A DNA stretch of 64,000 bases, from the NCBI GenBank assembly GCA_012934845.2, contig WNNJ02001620.1, positions 1-64,000 of the forward strand, written 5' to 3'. The notes beneath the pieces are model-generated. The model ran no database searches, was not told where the DNA came from, and saw only the letters and a list, made by a program, of their open reading frames with translations. Positions 56,004 to 64,000 of the stretch are shown one piece after another. Made by a program: the position numbers and the translations under genes. Numbering within the stretch: position 1 is the stretch's first letter; every line of letters starts with the position of its first letter. The stretch comes from Pomphorhynchus laevis (lineage: Eukaryota; Acanthocephala; Palaeacanthocephala; Echinorhynchida; Pomphorhynchidae).

Positions 56004-58180
56004 ACGTATTTGATAAAATTTGTTTTCGATGTATTTAATACGATGTATTTAAAATGATACATTTAGAAATACATTGTTGAAAACATCAATTATAGTATTA
56101 ACAAATGATTTGCACTGTCAAAATTTAAACAAGAATATTATATTTTATATTTAAACACCATGTCATGATTCAAATGCAATTTCATCTTTACATATTTCAA
56201 AAATGAATAGTTGACGACATCGAGTTTTGACCATAGTTAGTTAAACATGCAATTAAAAAAGACCATATTTGTTTCTAAGAAAACGATTTTGATTTGGAAA
56301 TGGCCATGTGCATAATAGTGCATTTTTAAGAAATACTAAACGTTGATTGGTTTAAAAATGTAGATTAATTCACACTCAAAATGTATAAATAGTAAAGAAA
56401 CAAGTCGCAATCATAACACAAGATATAAATAGCTGGTAACTAGTATTTTACAACTTAAGTATATTTGATTCTTACAAATCTAAAAAGAACTAGATATTAG
56501 AGTGAATACAATAAACTTATAACAAAGTGTATATCGGTTTCAGTCAGAACTAAGGTGAGTGTTATACCCAATGATCTTTTATATACTTAATATTGCAACG
56601 ATGAATATTTCAATCATCAAGTGTATTAATTGGATTATGTAATTGTATATTTATTAAGAAGAAATATAGTGTTTGAACAGATTGAAGGATAAATAATATT
56701 CGTTCTAACGTATACACGTGTAAAGGTTAAAACATTCAAATATTTTGTAATATGCATAATTTTATATCAAAGTACAACAGAAAAAATAAGTTAAATGTTG
56801 TGATTTTGTCTGAAAATTGAAAATCTTAACAATTACTATACAAATATTATTGTTTTATTGTTCACAGATTTAAAAATCTAATTAATCTCTTTTCTGTTGT
56901 TGAAAGCAACAGAAAGCTTATACTTTTTGCTTATATCATCATGTAGACTGTAATCTGTATGTCAATTTATTCCATTTACTTGAACTATTAAAATTTGATT
57001 CGTATTTTAATATTTCGTCATTCTTTATATTTAAAAATCCCTCCATTGAGAAAAAAAATTTTATTGTCCAATGATACGTTCGATGTCTTCTTTTTTGTAC
57101 ATGACATTTAGTCATCGAGTGGAAATATAAAATAAGAAATAATTGTTCACACATTTTTGACTTTTGTAGTAGTTCTTTTTTCAAGTGCTATGTTTTTTAA
57201 AAAGATGTTTTTTTTTTCAAAAAAGGACTATTGTATTATTGAACATCGAGAGGAATTATAAATAGAGAAAATAAGAAAAAGAAATAAAGTAAGAAATTAA
57301 TAAATAAGAAATAAGAAAAACAAATGAATATTAAAATCGTCAAAAATAAGTCAAATGTTTAGATTTTTCTAAAATCTGTCTCGAACTTGTAAAATTTGTA
57401 TCGGATGTTTAATCAATGAGAGGAATGTAAAAAGGAAAATAATCGTTCAAACATTTTCAAATGTTGCAATAGTTTTGTAATGTGGTCTATTAATAAACAA
57501 GAACACTTGAGAAGGATGACTGCAATCATCGAAATTTTGTGAACAATAATTTCTTATTTTTTTATTTCTCCTAATGTTTTAACTCCCTCAATAATCTATT
57601 AAAAATCATGTTATTAAAACTTTTTATTGCTGTTCAAATTGACTGCAAGTTGGTCTGGTATATCTGCAAGCGCTTTTCATAAATTTATTGATTATTTTTT
57701 GAGGTAAATGTATTTAATTGTGAGCACGGAAAATATATTTTAATTTTAAATTAAAAGTATCGTGAATATGATTAAAATAATGAAAATTACGCGTTTCTAT
57801 ATTGACTTGCTAAGTGTGAAAGGATTTGCACATTCAAAATCAAAATTTATCAAGATGATATGATTAACTCGTAGTTAACTTTTGAGTAATAAAAAAGTAA
57901 CTGTTTCATTCAATGAAAAGCCATTACTGTAACGATAAATATTTCAGAAAAGCTTGTATAGTTTTTTTTGTATTTACTATAAATCAGAAAATTCTAATAT
58001 TGCAACCCTCTTATAAGCATTTGTTCACATAGCCTGAAGTTGATAACAGGCGATTTCAATGTTCATTGCAATAATTCATTAAATCCTAATGACATCTTGT
58101 ATGATTTCATTCAATATATAACCATTACCGTTGTAAGGATAAATGTTTCAGACATTTTAAAAATCGTCGCAGAGAAATGA

Positions 58181-58477
58181 AATATTCTAGTATTCCATTT
58201 TAACCATCAATCCAAAAATGTGGAATTATCTGATTCTGAATTAATTGACAGTTTATCGAACGCAAATAGTGATAATCATGAATCGAACGGAAGTTTTAAT
58301 TATGAAACAGAATTATTAACTGACTTTTGTGAAACAGATCAAATAATCATGCCCACTATAAACAAACAGATAATACCGGAAAAAGGCCGGCTACTTGTCA
58401 GTGGATCGGTTGATTTAGATATTCTAGATGATCAGGCGCTATCTGAAAGTAGTGATAACGAAGAGGAGGGAGTCTAA
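58181..58477 (+). CDS. Acidic open segment unique to the right arm
   Basis: The frame is open from 58,181 to the TAA at 58,475-58,477. The peptide after NVE is LSDSELIDSLSNANSDNHES, then an acidic region with MPTINKQIIPEKGRLLVSGS, ending in SESSDNEEEGV. It has no cysteines beyond one and no recognised domain. Acidic Ser/Asp/Glu-rich N-termini are common in transcription factors and in piggyBac-type transposases, but neither is shown here. The replaced segment has sharp borders against the left arm, so this sequence was inserted here or lost there. Confidence 0.35.
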   Translation, partial: NILVFHFNHQSKNVELSDSELIDSLSNANSDNHESNGSFNYETELLTDFCETDQIIMPTINKQIIPEKGRLLVSGSVDLDILDDQALSESSDNEEEGV

Positions 58478-61400
58478 CGCTATTGATTATGGACATTATA
58501 CGAAGAGGTTAACTATTTCTTTGACATTGTGCTACGAATTGTAAATATTCCCACATGTCTGTATTCTCATTCTATCAAAAGCGATTCAAGTGTTTACGGT
58601 GGTTTTGATAAAAAATGAAAGCGTTTTTCTGAGCTTCATCGTACTAATTTTAATCGTAACGCTTTAACCCACAGCATTCTTTGATGATGCTATAGTTATT
58701 TACTGACTGTGAATGCTATTTGGTCTACTTCCAAATAAGGCTCTAAGATATAACAAAATGTTATCTTTAATTTATTTAAAATCATTAACACATATTCTGC
58801 AATCAGTGAGGATACTGAGGAAATACAATGTTAGATGTTGTTCAATTTTAACTAAATGCATTTAAAAGGAAGTGTGATATCACCTAAAGTAAGATAGTAA
58901 ACACATTCATAGCAACATTCAATTGTTTTATCACTTTATACACATTCGTTCCTTACTTTTCTAGTTTCGAAAAAATTCATACATTGCATTGGATAAGTTG
59001 AAGTGATGAACAAATAAAACCGCTCACTGGCTGATAGCTAGAGAGTTAAACGTTTCTAGTCTTCCTTAATATTCTGCGCTTAACAAATTCACGTATGTAA
59101 CTGAGATTAATACTGCTTTCCATTAGTGTTTGTTTTAATTATTTAACAAACAACTAAAACTTGGGAACACTTATGTCTCACTTTCATAAAGACAATTATA
59201 TTTGTCTATTTAAATCCTTTTTATGTTTATATTGAGACACTTTTTTTAAAGAGCCAAGTATGATATTTTAGTAACTATATAAAAATGTACATTTGTTTAA
59301 ATTAAATTGTTAAAATGTAATTATTATGAAGAATTAAGACGTCGTTTGTGGCAGGTTTAGCGAAAGGTAAATGTTACAAATGAGTAGGTATCAAGTATTT
59401 ACAAAATTGCACTCAAATATAGCGACAGTGTATTTTGTCATTCTACTGACGTGACTATTTATTATTGCTTAAATTTTAAGAATTAAAAATGATGGATTAA
59501 AATTTGTAAATTTACAAACTGTACATGTATGTGCTTGTTGCTATCTCTTTTAAAATTCACCGTAAATTAAAAAATTAAACTGGTTTAAATATCATTTTAG
59601 CGAATATTATTTTATATGCAACTTATCTAAATTCAAAATTTTTTATTGACACTACAAATGTTGAATGATAAGCAAGCATATACTGTTTTTATTACATTAT
59701 TGTACTGGAAGATTTATTAACATGATATCAAAGATTACAAATATTTGCTTTCTCTTTACACCTATTTTGTTTATTTCATTATGTAATGCATTTTACAAAT
59801 GAACGGCGTCCTATGCATTTTAAAGTCGTAAAATAGTTAAATTGATATCTATTCTTGCAAAATGTTATTTCTAGATAAGAATACAAATTAATGTCGAGTA
59901 TAAACGAGAACATAGCAAATTGTTGTTTATTGATGGAAGGAAAAAAGTCAAGGTAAAATATTTTGATGTGATCAATGATTTTTGTTAATTGACATGAAAT
60001 ACAAATGATTTTAATGTATAAAAACAAGTATATTTTTCGATTTGGAAATAAAAACGCTCACACAAAGTATAAACTTGCATAAAATATATTTGAATTTAAA
60101 AAATTAATCTAGAATTACGAAAGCTGGCTCAAAATATGGAAATTTTTGACATTTCGCTAACTTATGTAATCATCTTCATTGACATGTGATACAAATGATT
60201 AAAATGTATAAAAACAAGTATATATTTTGATTTAAAATATAAACGCTCACACGAAGTATATATTTGCATAAAATATATTTGAATTAAAAATTAATTAATT
60301 AAGAGCTGGCTCAAAAAAAGGAAATTTTATGAAATTTCGCTGACTTCTGTTTTTTTCTTCAGAAATTTACCTGTTAATTTTCTGAATATGCTAACAAAAG
60401 ATTACTAATAAAAGATATAATAAAATATACTTTTTTATATAGAAAGAAAGTATATTTGAATAAAATAAAATATACTTGAATTTAATAAAATTAATCTAGA
60501 ATTATCAAATATGGCTCAACGAAAAAAGGATATTTTATGATATTTCGCTAACTTCTCTTTCATCCACAGAAAATTACCTTTTTTTCTGAAGATGCTAACA
60601 AAAGTTAGCGAAATATCAAAAATTATTTCTCTTTTCGTTGATCTTGCCCAATAATTCTTTATCAATAATGAATCATTATCAATTATTTTAAATAAATTAA
60701 TTCTGCCAATCAGTTGAACATTTATGAAACGCATGCAGTATCCAATATAGATGGTCCGTTGGCATACCATTTTTAGAATGCGAAATAAAATAAATATTTT
60801 GATTCCAACTCTGCCTCGTAAATGTTAGGCTCAATATATTTTACATATTGATGAAAAAGAAATAATTAATTAAGCATTTTGAAAACGAAGATTTTTATTT
60901 TTATTTTACACTTTAAGTAGTCTTTTAACTAAATAAATATTTTATTAAAAAAGATTTTTTCAACATCTCCCACTGAAGAATTTGAGTTTATTTTTGTCAA
61001 TACCTAACACATAACAAGCGCTGTTGCAATCACGTTTACAGTGAGAATTTGATATTTATAGTATATATTTATATCAAATATATACTATAAATGTTTAACT
61101 TAGTTTTATTATATGAAACAATATTAATATTTTAAAAAATAAAGTAAGATTATATTATAACACAATCACCATGATTGGTTTAGTGTGAAAATTACAAATC
61201 CACTGTTTTGGTTATAATAATTTTTGCTGATTTAATCAAAATATGCTTTTTGATTTATTTTATTACATTCAAAAATTTAACCAACAATATTGTTATCTAT
61301 TAAAAAATTATCAATAATATTAGTACATTAATTTAAGCCACTTTATTATGAGATAATTCAAATAAGGGTTTTACAATAATTAGATACTGATCATTTTTGA

Positions 61401-62175
61401 TTAAAGATAAATTTATTTCTTAACCTTCTGTAACTCGTATAAGAGACTTAAAGAAACTAAAATATATGTTATTATGAATTTGAATTTAACAAATCTGATT
61501 ACATTGCTTTGTATTAAAAATATATATTTGCTGCATAGTTTTTTGCCTAATAGATTAGTACTGTGAAATTAACTACCGTTTTGACATATCCGTCAAAAAT
61601 TGAATTTTACAAAATAAAATTTTTGTTGGGAATATACCACTGAAGAATTCGAGTTAATGTTTCTGTAAAACCATTGCAGAAATGCTGTTTTTCCAATTAG
61701 CATTTGTTATTAAGACATCAATGACATGAAATAAATAAATCACTAAGTTGTAATATATGAATGTTAAGTAAAATAAAGTAACATAAAGTAAAATAACATT
61801 ATCAAAATACTTTTGATTTGGTAAAACGTGAAAGAGGAATATTTACAGTAAATATATTTGTTGCACAATTATTTTGCTAAATTTAAAGTTTTGAGGATTG
61901 TTTTAAAGACTTGAACATATTCGTCAAAACATCAACATTTCAATGCAATATTTTTTATTCCAAATTAAGATATTTATTTTACGTAATGAAATATACCTTT
62001 CATTCATTTTATATATCATTCATACTTTTGGAGAGCCAGCAATTTCATCAGCTAAGTATTCGATTTATGTGCAAACTACATCTGCACATTTTTGTTCGAT
62101 AAAAATATTATTTATGTCGTAAAAATTGTTATAAAAATTACGCTTATATTAAAATGTAATTATTTTTTAATCTAG

Positions 62176-62329
62176 GCGTAAACAGTACATTCCACGAAGA
62201 ATTATCCGAGACAATGAATGCACTTATTCAGTGCAGAATGTTGATAATAATTGTGATAATTTTACCTATGATTCAGAAGAATCCCGACAAAATATTTTTA
62301 ATGTACCTGGAGAAGAAACTTTTTTGAAC
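62176..62329 (+). CDS. 154-bp internal coding exon, copy C
   Basis: The acceptor TTTTTAATCTAG ends at 62,175 and the donor GTAAGT begins at 62,330. The frame is one leading base, RKQYIPRRIIRDNECTYS, an acidic Asn-rich middle (with DSEESRQ where B has DPEESRQ) and NVPGEETFLN, ending on a codon boundary. It lies 1.37 kb upstream of the zinc-finger exon C. As in B, its outgoing phase does not lead into the finger frame. Confidence 0.65.
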
Positions 62330-63696
62330 GTAAGTATAACTATTTAAACCGATGAAGTATATAGTAAAAACAAACCAGTAACGTCAAAAATGCCTCTTAA
62401 CAAAATCTTACTTCTTTTAGATACAATTCAGCTTTATATTAACAAATGACAAATTTGCATCTTGAAATCTAGTTTTAAAAAGTACCTACATATATAAACT
62501 TTCAATTCACTTAAAACTCTTTTATTAATATGAACGATACACTTTATAAATTGATTAATTTTATTGTTATAAATGCGTTCTTTACATAAACACATTTTTG
62601 TCACAAACAATTTAATCGACAAAATAATTGTAATGAGGGAGAAGTACCATAAAATGCTAATGAATGTATAACATTTAATTAGAACTTGCTTTATATAACA
62701 ACGTTTGTACAACGAATGCATTTAATTTTTCGTTTGTTCATAATACTAATTTTAAAATCTGTCTTGGCGTCTCAATGTACATTAAGAACATATTAGCGTT
62801 GTTGCTCTAAAATATTGTTATGTAAAATACTTTTGTTTGATATTTGTTCACAATGTTTGTGATATACTAAGGTTAAGCATCTTGATGTAGAGAAATTACA
62901 AATTCATGCTTGATAAAAACGTTAATTTAATCAATTTCAAATTCGGTAATGTATGAATGTTTTAAATTAAAACTGTTACAATACTGTTAAAGTAATTCAA
63001 GCGTTAAAAATGATTTCAATAATTGTAAGACGTTGTAATGTTAATAATATTTTGATAGCTCAATTAAAATGAGAAAATTTTAATTTTTGTTATACAATGC
63101 ACAATAAATTAAAATACTCTCAACAAATTTTATCACAATACGTACGAAATTAATAGATAAAATCAATCGCAAAATCAAGTGGTTTGCAAAATTATATTTT
63201 ATTTGAATAGCAGTTTCTCGATTTGCATATATATTTGAGGATCGATTATATTGCCAACCAATTCAATCCTTCGATGAAGATGATTGTCAACAGAAACAAA
63301 CATACAACGCACGCGTCGATCCAGCGAAGTAAGTGATGACAAGTTGTTATTCTAGTTTGTAGTTAATTGAGTGTTTCTCCAACTTTTGGGATTTTATCTA
63401 AACTCATGCAAGCGCTGTTTGTTACTGCAAAGAATGCCTTGAATTAAATTTCAAAACGATCATGGAGAATTTTCATATTTGTTTTTAGTTCTACGTGAAA
63501 CGCGAATAAATGTACAAATAAATTGGGCTGCTATAATCAGTACTTGTATTGAAATGTCTAAAATTATAATATAAATAGTTTTTGTTTTTGCAATAATACT
63601 ATTCTAAGCTGACACTTTATTAGAACATTTTGTATTTGATTTAATTGAAGCTTTTCCGGTTATATTTTTCTTAATATAATTTCGATAATCATTTAG

Positions 63697-64000
63697 GTAC
63701 AGAATAATCGGCATGGGCAATGATGGAATTCGATATGCCTGTTCATTGTGTGGCAATTGTTACAAGTGGCGAAAGAGCCTTAATAAGCACTGGAAAGATA
63801 AACATAGATTTGAATCGCCACCACCATTAGATGCGGATATTCCGATTAATGTCAAATTTCAACAAGCGTTCAAAGAAAATTCTGATGTTAGTATTGGCAA
63901 CAACACTATTAATGTAATAAGGGAGTCACCAATTACTGCCCAAAGCAACAACAGTGAAGAACGATGTTTCACAAATAATGACAAAAATGAAGGTCCAGAC
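63697..64000 (+). CDS. C2H2 zinc-finger protein exon, copy C (N-terminal part, cut by window end)
   Basis: After a TTTAG acceptor (63,692-63,696) the frame reads YRIIG, then the ATG at 63,713 and MGNDGIRYACSLCGNCYKWR. Finger 1 is complete (C10-C13-H26-H31), followed by the SPPPLDADIPINVKFQ and ESPITAQSNN regions. It is open to the window end (96 codons from ATG). It differs from B at only a few residues, for example DKHRF for EKHRF and VIRES for VKRES. The acidic region and fingers 2 to 4 should lie beyond 64,000. Confidence 0.8.

Larger units (their letters stand above)
56004..63696. repeat. Right arm of the large inverted repeat (intron-like DNA)
   Basis: Inverted copy of 39,296-47,294. 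Main differences: at 58,222-58,525 about 300 bp replaces about 120 bp of the left arm (44,975-45,093), and about 490 bp of the left arm (about 44,450-44,940) is absent. Elsewhere the arms differ by scattered substitutions and small indels. It contains the 154-bp exon copy C at 62,176-62,329. Confidence 0.9.

Noticed and set aside
1-64000. tRNA, rRNA or snRNA genes
   Set aside because: No cloverleaf with A and B boxes and no rRNA-like conserved stretch was noticed on either strand.
63697-64000. Assigning copy C and B to a named gene such as lola or charlatan
   Set aside because: The finger and DLS features are shared by several families, and no BTB or other diagnostic domain is present in the window.

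Overview
The window looks like AT-rich nuclear DNA of an insect, probably a dipteran. This rests on Jockey-like non-LTR retrotransposons with three-knuckle gag proteins, C2H2 zinc-finger exons with ordinary GT-AG splice sites, and no bacterial gene organisation. No species can be named from sequence alone. Apart from the exons of one zinc-finger family, nearly all recognisable coding sequence is transposable-element protein.

Layout. (1) 1-3,765: a decayed copy (A) of a zinc-finger gene on the minus strand, with a foreign 126-codon open segment between two of its pieces. (2) 4,207-4,655: a fold-back element. (3) 4,945-34,353: about 29 kb of one Jockey-like LINE family. At least eleven pieces lie in minus- and plus-strand blocks, repeatedly joined 3' end to 5' end. 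One copy (24,715-28,600) has both ORFs open. A C-rich LINE of the CR1/L2 type (13,060-15,628) sits inside one copy, between two ~2.5-kb inverted arms. (4) 34,830-36,240: an old LINE of another lineage. (5) 36,978-37,640: a repeat carrying two oppositely oriented hammerhead-ribozyme-like cores. (6) 38,371-64,000: a large inverted repeat. Each arm carries a zinc-finger exon (B minus, C plus), a conserved 154-bp coding exon and about 7.7-8 kb of intron-like DNA. The 8.7-kb centre holds a broken Ty3/gypsy fossil, a ~190-bp tandem repeat built partly from LINE sequence and itself present as an inner inverted repeat, and a fourth zinc-finger remnant (D).

How the parts relate. Copies A-D are one locally duplicated gene family. 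The 154-bp exon keeps its length, reading frame and splice sites in A, B and C. It needs the same incoming splice phase as the zinc-finger exon, so the two may be alternative 3' choices of one transcript, as in BTB zinc-finger genes. No BTB exon is in the window. The encoded protein (302 aa from the internal ATG) has four C2H2 fingers and a CtBP-type DLS motif, suggesting a DNA-binding repressor.

The LINE cluster appears to have grown on itself. New copies begin where older copies end, and two 5' ends lie at the same point in the YADD codons of older copies. Element boundaries given to the base are for junctions I could see; others are accurate to roughly 10-50 bases.
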